The notes under the pieces were generated by a model. The model ran no database searches. It was not told the DNA's origin and saw only the letters and a program-made list of their open reading frames with translations. From Margaritispora aquatica (taxonomy: Eukaryota > Ascomycota > Leotiomycetes > Helotiales > Discinellaceae), in the NCBI GenBank assembly GCA_007644065.1, contig VJWN01000023.1, forward strand, positions 197,434 through 261,433: a stretch of DNA of 64,000 bases, in the 5' to 3' direction. Numbering within the stretch: position 1 is the first letter of the stretch; each line of letters opens with the position of its first letter. Shown piece by piece: positions 21,200 through 35,457 of the stretch. A program made the translations under genes and the position numbers.

Positions 21200-24100
21200 C
21201 TAACCGGTTCCTGGCAGAAACGCTGAAGCAATACTGATTTGGCCAGTCTCCAGAGCTTTCCCCTTCCCCGCGGCACTGGACGGATACCTCGCCTCGTAGC
21301 GGAGATTCCTTCCTTCCACGATAACCACCAAGTCGTACTTCACTTCGTAATGGATCTGGCCTTTGAGACAATTCCCTTCGGCATCCATTGGTGGGATTAC
21401 AGGCACTAATTCGGATTTCAAGAAGGTCATGTCTGTGGCTATTTTGCCGACTACTTGTGCTCCTGTTGGATGGTTAGTCTTTGTATTTCGTTGAGTAAAA
21501 TTTGCCAACGAAGTTGGATTGAATGAGAAGTAAGAGGGTGCGGTGTGATGATTCGGGGCAGTACAGGTGACTAGGGATGAAAGTGTGAATATATGTACCT
21601 TGGTTAACGGCATGGCTGAGACCATAGTTGCTTTTCGTGTCGTTGTCATTGACATAAATGACTTCTTCGCACTGCAGCTCTGGCGTTTCTGGGGTAAAAG
21701 TATGAGTGCACTGTAGTGGCGGAAATTCATGGACCGGCTCAATGACTTCTCCCTATAGCAAATATTAGCTGGTGCTTCCTTCTTCCAGCAGTATAACCCC
21801 TCACCTTTAGCATAAAATAGTGAATCACTGTCACATATGCCTCTCCATCCAGTTCGTCAATCTTGGGTTGCATTTCGCGATGTCCTCGCACAACGGCAGG
21901 TTGAAATGGTTGGATACGGAGAACTCCATAGTTGGAATGAGCTTCTCTGATTGGTCCATTCTTGAGATTCATTGCTCGGAGGACAGCTCCTGATGATACC
22001 GCGGTGACGCTAACATTCGAGTTAGATTTTGGAGATCATATAGGAACACCTAACTAACCAAGCCTGTTCATCGGACAAAATCAGTTCGATGGAATGAAAA
22101 TTTCTGTTTGATGCCGCATATTTGCCAAGAAATGTTTTCAGATAGGACCGCAGTGATGGAGCTGCACCAAAACCACCGATGAGGAAAACTTTCTGTGCAT
22201 CTTGATCAATCATTATTTGAGGATAATTTGCAGCCATACATACTCTGACATATTTGCCTTTAGCTCTAGCCGCATCCAGCTGCATTTTCAGCACATCGCA
22301 AGTACGTCGTAGTAAAGGCTTGAAAATCAGATTATAATCCTCACTGCACCAGTCAGCCTTGATCTTGCAGCACTGCATGTGGAAAACAATGGGTGAATAT
22401 ACGGATATAAAAGCAGAAAATTGTCGTCAAATCTCTTGGCACTAGGACCCCTTAGCCCACGTCGCTTGTCACCAATAAGTCCTGGAATCCTGACACGAGA
22501 AGTGGGAGATTTTGAAATATCTTTATTCCGCTTATCGTAGTCTTCAAAATTGGGAATTAGACTTTTCACGATTGACTCGAGAGTATCTCCGTTGTCTTCG
22601 AGATAATGTTCGTCCGCAAGTCGGTTCATCATCAAGGCCTCGAAATTTTCGTTCAAATAACTTGCACCACAGTTGTCGCCTAAGACGGGAGTTAGACGTC
22701 AATTTCTCTATGGATGAGGGGTGTGTGCGTACCGGTAGGAAGAATGACCTCTTGATCGAGTCTCAAGGGATAGGAGTTGGCCACTGTGTATGTAGAACCA
22801 TCCACGGTACCTCCACCACAGTCCATCACGACGAATGTCTCTCCGGCCTAACCATCATAAGTCGCGGTGAAAAATTTCAGCAATATTCAACAACTTACCA
22901 TCATATCGCGATTATTTCCAAGGAGATAGGTCGCTGCTGCTTCTGGCTCAGATACGACAAATAGGTTGTCAACGCTATCATGTCCCAAACTCCCGAAACC
23001 CGTAATTCGAATTGCATCTTCGAGAGCATATTGCAACACACGAGATGATTTGGCACTCCAAATAGTCGGCACCGTGAGAGCAAATGATACAGAACAAGTG
23101 TTCTGATCAAATCCTTCAAGCCGAATGAGTTGGTCCTGGGTGTGCTCGAGAACGGGAACCATGAAATCAGTGATGATGTCCTGTACATCACGACAATCTA
23201 ATACGTCTCTCTTGGCAAATTTTCGAATGATGCCTTTGGAGATTAGATGGTTTATGCGTGGTCGAAGCTTCTGGCGATCTGCAGCTGTGTGTTTTGAACT
23301 GACGAGCATTAGTTTTGGTCGCTCTATATGTCGATTTGGATCTCGAGACGAGTATTCTCGATATCTCTGGTATGGTACTTCGTAGCCCCAGAGAAATTGA
23401 GAAGATTGTTCGTTGTCCAGTGTTGATCCAAAGGGCATTAGAGAGGTCTGACTGCGAGATGTACCAGCTCGTAGTAATTCTTCAATCTCCACTTCAGCGT
23501 CTTCACCATCATCAAATTGACCTCTAGTCGGTTGTCGTACTCGAGGAATGGAAGAATACCAGCTCTCAGTGGGCACCTGCATATTCACACCGTGCATACT
23601 ATCGTGGGGCCAATTTCGAATGATGCCAACCTGAGCTGGAAACACGATTGGATCTTCCTCGCCCTCATTCATAGCATAATACGATACCGAAGTGAAGGTC
23701 GTGCCATAGTCAAGGCCGATGACGAAGCGACGGCGAGCCACACGAGCCACACGAGCCACCTTAGCAGGCCGATGGAAGTGTGTAGCGCCTCTGTTCATAT
23801 TCATATCCATATTCATGCCCACGCCCATATCCAGGTTGTGAAGCTCATTTCGAAACACCGTGGGTTTTTTTATAGCTTGTTTCTGTCTGGACAGGGGTTT
23901 AATCATGAGCTTCGTGGATTTCTTGGTTCCTGCCGAGGTTTGTGAATCACCTTTGGTCCATTGGTTGGGTTGAGGGCCTTTGTTTTTTTTCTTTGTAACT
24001 TTGCACGGTGATGCGTGGCACTGCTCTATCTTTGGGTTGTAAGGGGGTGAATCTGGATCTGGTATGCTTGAAGTTTGACTTGATCTTGCACTTCTATGAT

Positions 24101-24254
24101 ACTCATGATCGACAGAGTATTCCGGGGCCTTTGAAGGTTTATTCGGAGCTGAAATAGACGCATTTTGAGAGAAGATCACGTTTCTCAGATCTTCATTGTT
24201 CAAAAGGAGCTTCAGAGCTTCCAGCTGGGCGGAGGGGAGTTGATTAAAATCCAT
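21200..24254 (-). CDS. Hsp70-like ATPase (HSPA12-type actin-fold protein)
   Basis: Seven exons (24254-22899, 22847-22733, 22679-22403, 22343-22059, 22009-21805, 21752-21599, 21462-21200) joined by GT-AG introns; phases close to give 884 residues. ATG at 24254 is the first in-frame start; the frame above it opens only with GTG. Residues 1-170 are disordered, with repeats (MGVGMNMDMNMN, ARVARVAR). The actin-fold ATPase starts at about 177: phosphate-1 FVIGLDYGTTFTSVSYY, then SEPEAAATYLL, phosphate-2 FVVMDCGGGTVD, and the adenosine motif VFLIGGFGAAPSLRSYL. The canonical Hsp70 substrate-binding domain and EEVD tail are absent; the last 250 residues are instead a divergent region. Such Hsp70-like proteins are greatly expanded in filamentous fungi and their clients are mostly unknown. 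The family call is firm; the role is open. Confidence 0.9.
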
Positions 24255-25666
24255 AGCTCCAATGATTAGATTAATGGCGATGAGATAAGGTAGATGCTGA
24301 GTTTGGAGTTCTGGAATTCTGGACTCTTCACTCGCCACTCGTCACGCTTCACTCTTCATCAATTAGAGTGATAAAGAAATGACCCCCAATTGAGATGAAC
24401 GAGGGGATAGCGGCGACATGGAAAAAATCGGAGGGAGGTTTTTATAAGATCAGGTAGGTATGAAGTGTAAGATAAAACACCATTATGCTGGAGAGAGGTA
24501 GTTATGTAAGGTATTTAGGTAAGGTAGAGTAGTGCAGGAAAGATAAAGAACTTCTATGGTAGAATCACGACGTCAAGGTAATCGAGGAATTGAGGAATTT
24601 GAGCATTTGATGACATTGAATAGGCCTCTAAGAAAGTTTAAACCCTCGTTCTTTTTTTTTTTTTGAGTATTTGCTTGTGTTTTGGTCCGCCAAGGGACCA
24701 GCACCTTTCGAGAAGAGGGTAGTCTGTTCGTTGAAGAACTATTATTCTTTCATTGATTGGTTAAGTCGTAAATAGTCGAGTTGTTAACATCAAAATATGT
24801 AATAAATCAGTCAAATTCGCGAAGGGAATAGGCAATTTACAAATATGTTAGGCACTTACATAAGTAATGAATATTATATGGTTATTCTCCACTCTGCTAT
24901 TTGTTTGTTTACTAGTTTGTTTGTTTGTTTGTTTGCTTGTTTGTTTGCTTGCTTGTTCGCTTAAACTTTAAAACTCTCTGGGATGCACAGGTGACAGGTG
25001 GGCTGGGGCCTAAAGATCGGAGATCCATTAACAGGTGGAGGAACCGGGTATCTTGGTTGGCGAAGACTCCTCTCAGCTGATCTGCCAACCTTGGACCTTC
25101 ACCTTGAAGGTGGAAAGTTCCATCCAGGAAGGAAACACCAAAGACACTCGCTCAAGTCAATCACAGAAGGTGTTGTTTGATGTTTCAAGCCAGCGCCAAG
25201 GGTAGGAAAGCGAGGTACGGAGATAGCTCCTCTGCCGAAACTTTAAGCTACCCTTACCTTACCTACCTATCTTACGTAACTGGCCGACTTTGCATACCTG
25301 TATCAAAGCTGATGCACGGATCCCTGTTGGTCAAAATTACCTCTCCCCCTTCCTCCCAAGCTTGAGAACTTGGAAGGTGAAATGATTGATATTCTTAATC
25401 AGAATAGAATCCCAAGGCAAGATATCCTACCTAACCTACTGCGGACTATGCAAACTGCCATTAAGAGAGGAGCAGAGGAGAAGAAAATCACGACAGTACC
25501 ACATATACAACGGAGCAAACAGAATAAATCCAGCAAGCGAAAATTGATTATCACTTCACCACTTATATTTCACTATCACTTATAACTCATCACCGCTGCA
25601 ACTTACCTCTCTTCCTCCTTGCGTTGCTATTTTACCTTACATATCGGTATTCTTGCTCCCCCCTCA
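24255..25666. other. Divergent intergenic region with simple repeats
   Basis: 1.4 kb between divergent genes. It contains a T-run near 24651-24664 and a TTTG-type microsatellite. No gene seen; small frames at 24998-25585 lack any support. Confidence 0.5.
24901..24961 (+). repeat. Imperfect (TTTG)n microsatellite
   Basis: About fifteen tetranucleotide units of TTTG with TGCT/GCTT variants, interrupted once by ACTAG. Confidence 0.9.
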
Positions 25667-28600
25667 ATGCCTCCAGCCACGACTTTCACCTGGTTACATT
25701 GGGACCTTGTCGAATTGTTGGCATGGCTCAACTACAGTCGTCATATTGGTATAAAATTCGAAGACACAGTTCCTGACCACCTCACCCAATGCCGCAGACG
25801 ACGTGGTGATGAGCCCACGCAATTCACAAGAGCGCTCGCGCACAACAGAATGTCTTCTCTGTGCCGACAATCTAACAAAGAGGTTTCAGTTTCAGCTGTT
25901 TACGAGGCTGGCTCGGCCTACTTCACCCATCTTTCCACAGAGATGAAGAGAGATATCAAAATAGCAACAGATCGCTTGATCAACGATTCTTCTCCACATA
26001 AGCTAAGGTCTGGTTTGGAAGGAGCTAGAAAGAATGCGACAAGCTCACGCGAGTATGCAAGTAGCCACACGGCAGATGTTGACATGGTGAGACTAGACTA
26101 CATCACTTCACTCCACTCCATAAATTTCGTGGCTAATTTGAAGCAGGCAGATGCAATGGGTGACCAGTCCTACCTGCATACCGCAAAGCTCGACGGTCTG
26201 CCCCTTGATGACAATTTAAACAAGCATGACACCACGCCCAATTATCCCTCTAGCTCAGCGGCAACACTATCGGATTCTGACAGACATGCATTGGAGCTGA
26301 AGTCGAGAGATGCAGAGCTCGCTATGATACGACAACAATGGCAGGATGAAGCGAACAAGCTCCGGGACCAGCTTGAGAAGAAGACCGAGATTGAGATTGG
26401 TCTGCGAGTCGAACTACACACGAAAGAAGTTGCGAGAGCAGAACGAATAATGGCCGGTAACGATAGGCTTGAAGACAAAATATCGGATATGAGGACTAAC
26501 GCGTACCTATTGACGAAGCAAGTCCAAGATCTCCGAAAACAAGTCAATTTCGTCTCAAAAGCTACTCAATACGTGGTAGCTGACATGAAGAGGGAGATTT
26601 CAAATACGATGGATTCTATCAGCTCCGAGATAGAATCTATTTTGCATGGTCATGATCTTGCGCAGAGACTTAGAGTACCCGCCTCAATCCCTTCGCTTAG
26701 CGACTTGGGCATGCTTATTCGTTGTTTGATGGGTGTCGGCTCTTCAAATGCGGGCGAAGAATTAAACCAACTGAGGAAATGGGTTTCTAAATATGACTCA
26801 GAGGCTTTGGTTCGGTCGTTTGTCGTAGCTGCTGTGCGAGAGTGGGTGTTCTTCTCTAAGTTCCCCAATTTTCTGCCCGCTCGAATTCGGCTTTTAAATG
26901 CATACAGAAAAGCTGTGTTAATGCATGGTAGGCCAAATTCTCTTTTGGTCAAACACATTACTAATTTTAAATTTATAAGATGGGTGGAAAGGCTTACACA
27001 ATCTCGAAAATATTGCATACCATACGTTGATCGAAAGTCCAGATTTTCAAGAAGGTACCATACCTAAGAACGCAATGGAGGTGGCCATCAGGCTATCAAA
27101 GGCGCTTTCCCCCTTGTTTCCAATTTCAAATAATTTCAAATCAAATGCCGCATTTCCAACATGGGGGGAGGACGATGATGTATGCAAAAATCGACGTTAT
27201 CGATTAATCGGCATTTTCGAACGTGCACTCAAGCTCAAAGCCTCAACAGTGCTAACCGACATGCAATATGAGTTTCTGGTTTTCCCTCCAGGCTCAAAAG
27301 CTGAGCACATGAACTCAATCAGTACGACACAAGCTGCTGAGGACCCGAGTTTGAGTCCCCATGCTAAGATTGACGACACATCACTACTAGCAACGATACA
27401 TATGTATGGCGATGTGCACAGAGATGACTCTCTCGACAGCGCTCTACTCCACTCAAGCAACTTTGTGTCCAAGACCAAAACCGAGCGACTAGAATCTTCC
27501 AGATACAAAAATGATCTGATAGTTGGAAATGCTAGTTTCAAGTCATCAAGAAAATTATACCCAAATAGAGGGCTCGACACCGAACTCCATGAAAACCATC
27601 GAGAAGATGTCACGACGCATCCTGCCAGGCCTAATGTTTTGTCTGACATGGAGTATGAAGAGACCGACCCCTCGGAAAGTGACGAGGGCAGTCCAGTTCA
27701 AGAAAAATCAGATGATGCATTCAAAGGTCCAAAGCTAAAACGAGGTGCGGACCTGCTCGGACCTCAGAAACCGCCCAACAAGTTCACTTTAGAGACTTAC
27801 ACCAACGTTGAGGGACCTCCATATATCTGCCGTACATGCGGTGCAGTTCTCGGCTCTGCAATAGGACATAAAAGACATGAAACCCAAAGTAAGAAACGAC
27901 AGAGACATAAATTAAATTCCGCAATACTGATAATTCATCTAGATCGCTGCTCATGGTGCCCGGAATGTAACAAATATTTTCTTACAAGACCCGCCCTTTC
28001 TGAGCATCAACATGTTGCTCACCCTGTTGAGCCATCTTCTCACAATAAGCATAGTAAGAAATTGGGTGTGGTAGAGTTTGCAGATATACTAAGTACATGC
28101 CAAGTCCCAATCTAGGATGAAAGGTCAAGCTATACTAGATGTTGTAACTGACTACAGCGTAGAGCAGTCTCATGAGCAAGTCGAGACAAGGCCAATTTTG
28201 GAGAAGGGACTTCGAGAGCAACAAACTAGCGGAAATGAAAGTAGTATGAGCAATTTATCAAGTTCGGCTCCAATATCAAAACAACAACAAAACATTGCAA
28301 ACGTTGTGACCAATCACGAAACTCGTGGCCTTAGCTGCAGGATATGTGGCAAGACATACAAACAGGCTGGGTTCCTCAAGAACCATATCAATGAACGTAA
28401 GTGCAATAAAATCAAGTGGGTTAAGATACCGACGATCGACAGATCCTAACAGCCTCGATCAGCCTAGTGAACGTGGGGTGAAAAGAGGTGACAAGGACAA
28501 CCGTCCTGTGATGAAGGAATACACTACTTCAAAAGCACGCCAAGTTCAAGATCAAGTGATCAGCGATGGCGAAAACGAGTTGAGTGACACCAATGAGGTC

Positions 28601-28996
28601 CTGACCAAAGTGGCCAGAAAATCTCATAAAAGCAAGGGTCCCTCCGACTCAACAATCACACACCCAGAAACATTTCACAACGGCTCAGAAACTCCCCATG
28701 GCGCATTGAAACACAAGAGATCTATGAGCGATCACAGCCCCAAGCACCACCGTCCATCTCATAGTAAAGAGATGGACGACAATTCATTTGAAGCTTCCAT
28801 TAAGCGCCGGAAGAGAGAGCACAGAACATCCAACCAGCAGCGCCCATCGACGCCAGCTGAGATTTTAAACACGGGCGGCAGCGAAAATATGAGTGTAGGA
28901 GATCAACCTCCATTGTGTGATGAGAGTGTGACACGCTCTAGGGGTCGCCCTCGCAAGGAACAAAACCGCGATGAAAGCTATGACCCCGGTTATTGA
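25667..28996 (+). CDS. Large coiled-coil protein with C2H2 fingers and an AT-hook
   Basis: Five exons (25667-26927, 26980-27888, 27943-28053, 28124-28396, 28443-28996) whose phases close to give 1035 residues. The frame above 25667 starts with TTG, so the ATG of MPPATTFTW is taken. Layout: N-terminal Trp/Leu-rich domain (WLHWDLVELLAWLNY), a long charged coiled coil around residues 205-310, a globular middle, an acidic linker, then zinc fingers. These are YICRTC...HKRH (irregular), CPEC-x12-H-x4-H, and CRIC-x12-H-x3-H; the last His is created by the final splice. A basic tail carries RSRGRPRKE, an AT-hook-like GRPRK. A nuclear DNA-binding or chromatin role is inferred. The family is not recognised. 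A further in-frame intron (GTGAGA at 26086) is possible but not required. Confidence 0.75.
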
Positions 28997-29454
28997 TACT
29001 GCGAACACATTTAACCCTAAGGTCCTCTGCTGCTGAGTTATTTGGGGTGCGGTTTCAGAATGGTGAGAGTTGGAATGAGTGAGTGCAATGGGAAGGAGAA
29101 TCTATTGAGCTCGTACTGGTTGGATTTCCCACCGATCGTCAGCTAGAGTCAGCTGCAATTTCTTGAGATTATCTCGGGACTGAACGTTTACCGAATATGC
29201 ACTTGTTGGTCGAGATGTTTTATGATAATTGTTCTGCCCTAACGATGGGATACCGTGTGAAGTATTCAGTAGTCAGAAATAAATTGGTTTCAAAAGCGTG
29301 TGTTTTGGTTATTTTTGGTATAAATTAAGCGACGATAAATCGGTATTATCGGTTACTATAAATAACTACGGAGAATATCTCGGGTTCGAGGATTCGGCGC
29401 TTCTTTCCTTTCGCCACTCAGAGTAGAGAGCAGAGAGTACGAGGTGAGTAAGTC
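28997..29454. other. Convergent 3' flanks
   Basis: No gene seen; ends of the zinc-finger gene and of the carboxylesterase gene. Confidence 0.5.
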
Positions 29455-31482
<2,028 letters not shown>

Positions 31483-32493
31483 GGTATGCAACGAGCTCGA
31501 AACCTGGCAGGACAGGAGGACGTGAGAGAAGACGCAGAGAAAAAGAAAAGGCTCTTGAACGTAAATCAGAAAGCTTCTTTCCTCTTATATCAACAGTTAA
31601 ACCTTATCTGGGTGATATATCTTCCTATTCCGAGAGCTTTAATTCAACCTTTAATCCCTCAATCCAATAGAACGCCCAGTTCTTAGCTCCCGCTGACGCG
31701 GATGATCCATACTCTTTACATTATGAACTGCGATTCTAGATTGCAATTTCAGAATTTGCTGGCTGCGGGGTGGAGAAAGCTTGTTGATGGTGGTTCCGTC
31801 GTATCATGTTCGGGTAAATAATCTCGGTTTTTGATCAGGGTAGGATGGTGGGTATGTGGGTAGGTGGGTTGTTGATACTCGCTTGAGTTGATCCACCCTC
31901 GGTTAGCTGCCCCTGAATCTCTGTAGGAAGGGGGACAACGATCGATATCACGTGGTAAATTCGATCGGAGAGATGTAAGTTGTGCAAAATACTTAGCAGA
32001 CTGATGAATTGATATGGTATGTTTTTCTATCTTTTTTTCTATATATCTTCGAACGAGGAGCCTCATTCATGACTGTAGATAATTGCCAGATATGTAATCA
32101 TATTGATCACATGGTTGACGAACACTGGCGGCGAACCAGCTGCTACTGATCGCTGACCTTCTCTAAGGTTTGTTGCTGGCCGACATATGGTTCTTGGAAG
32201 CTTTCCAACTGGCTAGCATGGCGCGACCTTTTTCAATGGTATTGGGTTTGTTGTTGGCCAAGATAGCTCGTCGAAATCAACCAGGTGTGCAGAAAGCATT
32301 CCATTCCCACACAAAAATCCAAGTCAAATAGGTAGTGCTGCGAAGTTTGGTTAGTATTGATTATCTGGCCAAGGGGTTTCATACCTACGAATGACTGCTC
32401 TTCCAGCTGAGGCTGGGTTACAAACCAGCCCCCCCCCCCTCTCTCTCTCTTCTTGGAATAGATAGACCTTCTCGCCTCATCATCCAAAGCGTC
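31483..32493. other. Intergenic region between two minus-strand genes
   Basis: About 1 kb: promoter side of the esterase and 3' flank of the GHKL gene. No gene seen. It includes a C-tract followed by a CT run. Confidence 0.5.
32429..32452 (+). repeat. C11 homopolymer followed by (CT)n
   Basis: Eleven C residues then an alternating TC tract; on the minus strand a purine tract. It lies just downstream of the GHKL gene stop. Confidence 0.9.
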
Positions 32494-35457
32494 TCAATCT
32501 AGATTATCAATAGCAATAACTTCGCTACCCTCGCTTCGCCTCGGTCTTTTCGAGGCACGGCCACCAATACCGCTATCAATACTATCCTTCTCCTTCTCGT
32601 TGCGTTCCCGCTTAATAGTAGCGGATCCTCTAGTGGCCAAGACTGAGGAGATCATACCGACTACATTGCGCAGAATGCCCGTCTTAAGACCTTCAGAACG
32701 CAAGGCAAGCGCAGTATCAATCATTATCAAAATATCTTGCAGGGCTGAGACTAGCGAGCTATGTCCCGCTTCGTTTCTATCCGACTCTGTTCCAGTGCTC
32801 AGTAGAGCACTTGAGTTCGCCGAATTATTCACTAATCTGGCCTCTTTTTCCATTTGTAGCTGGGTGACTTGGCCTCTCAGAGAAGAGTTGGTGTCCTCGA
32901 GTTCCTTGATTTGAATACTAGATTTCTCTGCCGCTGCTTCTTTCTCGGACACGGCTAACGTTGTCAGCTTTTCTTGCTCCGTTTGAATTGCTCGCGCTAC
33001 TTTGACATCTTCTACATGAATTGCCATCTTATAGGCATCTTCAGCAAGCCTGGCCTCGAGTTTAGTTCGGGTTGTGTAAAGCTGTTGAGTTTCGGCGAAT
33101 AAGTAATCAATTTGGCCTTGAAGGTCCAGCTCCTGTTTCATTGCCATTATTATTTGACTACGCACAGGTTCACGTGACGGCGACTCGTTAAATTCCCTGT
33201 TAGGGGTCGCATTATCTAGACTAGCGTTTTCTGGTACATTTGGAGTCTTCGGGCGGTCAGCTGGAGTTTCTGACCCAGAAGAGAAATTAATGAATGCTTG
33301 ATGAACATGGCAAGATATGGCTGCAAAATACGCTTCTCCAACAGTAAGGTGACGGAAAGTAACTCCGTTCTCAAAGTCCAAAATAAATTGGCGAGGGCAG
33401 TCACATGGCATGACTTGATGAGTATCGTCTTGTTGTGTGTTACCTTTGAGCTGAGCTGTTCAGTATATTAGTGATTTGAACAACTTTTGGATATAAGGAT
33501 TGACAAATACAACTTACAGAGGATGAGATTGTTTCGCAGGGCCGAGCACGAACTTTCTCGATGGAGAGCCACTGAGTATACCAGCTCAATTCCGTAGGAC
33601 TTATAAAAAGAGTTGCTCTCCATCGTAACCCATTTGACTGAAAGCTCACCACAATTTTCACCCTGCACAATATTTATCATGCGGGGCATTTGCCTTAGCC
33701 CTTCGGCAACGACACGACATAGGTGGTCATCTGCCACACCAGATGTTTGATTTTCAGAGGACTCTTCGAAGACTTGGTTCCAAATGAGTCTATAAAGACT
33801 ACTGACGCTATGATTGCATGGCAGGTCGTCAACCTGAATTTCACAATCAGAAACCCAACAAGAATCACCGTGGTGCGCAGCTTTGAAATCGAGCCACTTG
33901 TCGTTAATAAATAAAATCGATCCCTCGAGAAGCACGTCAAGTTCAGCATCATCTTTAGTCTTAAAAAGGAGGTCGAGGGAGCTAGTCTTGGCATCCAGAG
34001 CTAAAGCTGCCTTCAAAGCTCGTTTCATAGCCAATGAATAAGTAGTATCTATCAGCTTTGATGCCGAAGCATGATATAACAAATAGTACCGTTGTGCTTC
34101 CGGCGTCCTTACCAAGGAATACTTCGCTAAAGGCTTCCAAATACAAACTGGGAGCGGTGTTGCGATCTTTTTTAAACATTTTGCAATAATGGCGAGGTCC
34201 TGTCATATATGTTAGCCTAAAGTAGGTACAGTCGAGATCAAAATACACCTCACCTTCCCCGTTGTATTCTCAACATGGTAGAAGAAAGTATTTTCTGTAT
34301 CAAGCTTCTTCAGATATGTCCATATTCCCTGCGCAGTTTCTTTTCTGATGTAGCGCTCAGCCAAATGGACATCACCCCAATATTCTGTCTTGGCTTCCAT
34401 AAGCATCTTAACATACTCTTCTAGGGCAATAGAATTCCCTTTTGCGATCTCTTCAGCCCAGATATCTGCTAGAGTAGCCGCCTGGTCTGCTTCATCTAAC
34501 AGCTGCTCTCTATCACGGTTGACAGCACCTCTCCTGTAGTTGTACGAAAACTTGAAGGCCTTCGAGTGTTTATCCAAGTAGAGACCTTTGAGGTACAATC
34601 TTCCACCAAAGCTCTTGTCCATAATCAGATCGCCAGACCTAGTCTTAAAAACTTTTTCCGGGGGACTTAAAGCAAGTGCCACTTTAATCCAGCTTGAAAA
34701 GTCTACCCAGTCGACGGAACTACCTTCGCGACTATACACCTTGCCAATTTTAACGGAAAAATCTTCCCAAATATTAGACTTCTCTTTTCTGGGACCATTT
34801 TGAGCAAGCCGAGTTGATTCAGCCGCCCTCAGCTTTGCCAACTTCGTCTCTTGCATCGGTGACAGGTTGCAATATAGCCGACGTCTACCTGTCCCTCCGA
34901 ATTTGAAATTCCAGTAGAAGCTGCTAGATTCGTACCGGACTTGATAATTTTCGCGGGCCATAACCAGGGAGGCAACCTTGAATCCTTCTCCATGGACGCC
35001 GGCGAAATTGTGGTGTCCCTGTCGTTTGGAGCTTATTCCCATTTCCAACGACCTCCGAGCTAGTTTCGCTTTGAAGTTTGTGAACTCGAGCGTTCCTTCT
35101 GTCTTATCGAATCTGATAAATCCTATCATATCATCACATCCTAGACGAAATGCTCTTGCTAGCCACTCTGTCTCTGACTCGGTCATCCGGACATCGATAT
35201 CATCTCGCTCGATACTATTGGTCTCTATCATTCCATCGATCCTATGGAAATTAAAATCAAACCCAAGCATATAGAAAAGGTTAAAAAACCTACCAATTCT
35301 GGAAATACTCTCGAAAAGCATTACGAGCCGTCAATTTTGGGAGATAATCTCTAGCCAGTCCGAGAGCTTGTCTACTTCGCGCCAAAGTGTCTCGATCATC
35401 GTAAACATGACTTGACGCATCGGAGTCGTAACCAGACTCATACTTTATGCGATCCAT
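32494..35457 (-). CDS. GHKL-ATPase-domain protein with coiled coil (MORC/Hsp90-like motifs)
   Basis: Four exons (35457-35294, 35241-34254, 34199-33518, 33455-32494) close in frame to give 931 residues. The ATPase N-box is REYFQNWID, an exact ExxxNxxD (Glu50, Asn54, Asp57), split by intron 1 after Asn54. A second block at about 121-143 reads MGISSKRQG...GVHGEGFK, resembling the ATP-lid and G2 loop of MORC and Hsp90 proteins (GFSSK...GxxGxGFK). The DxGxG box expected between them is not obvious: that place reads LEFTNFKAKL. The middle region is unrecognised; the last 300 residues hold a coiled coil (about 710-810), a basic KRPRR motif and an acidic end. It may be a dimerising nuclear GHKL machine, by analogy with MORC; that is inference. 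Fungal orphans with an N-box of this kind occur, but I know no function for them. Confidence 0.78.
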
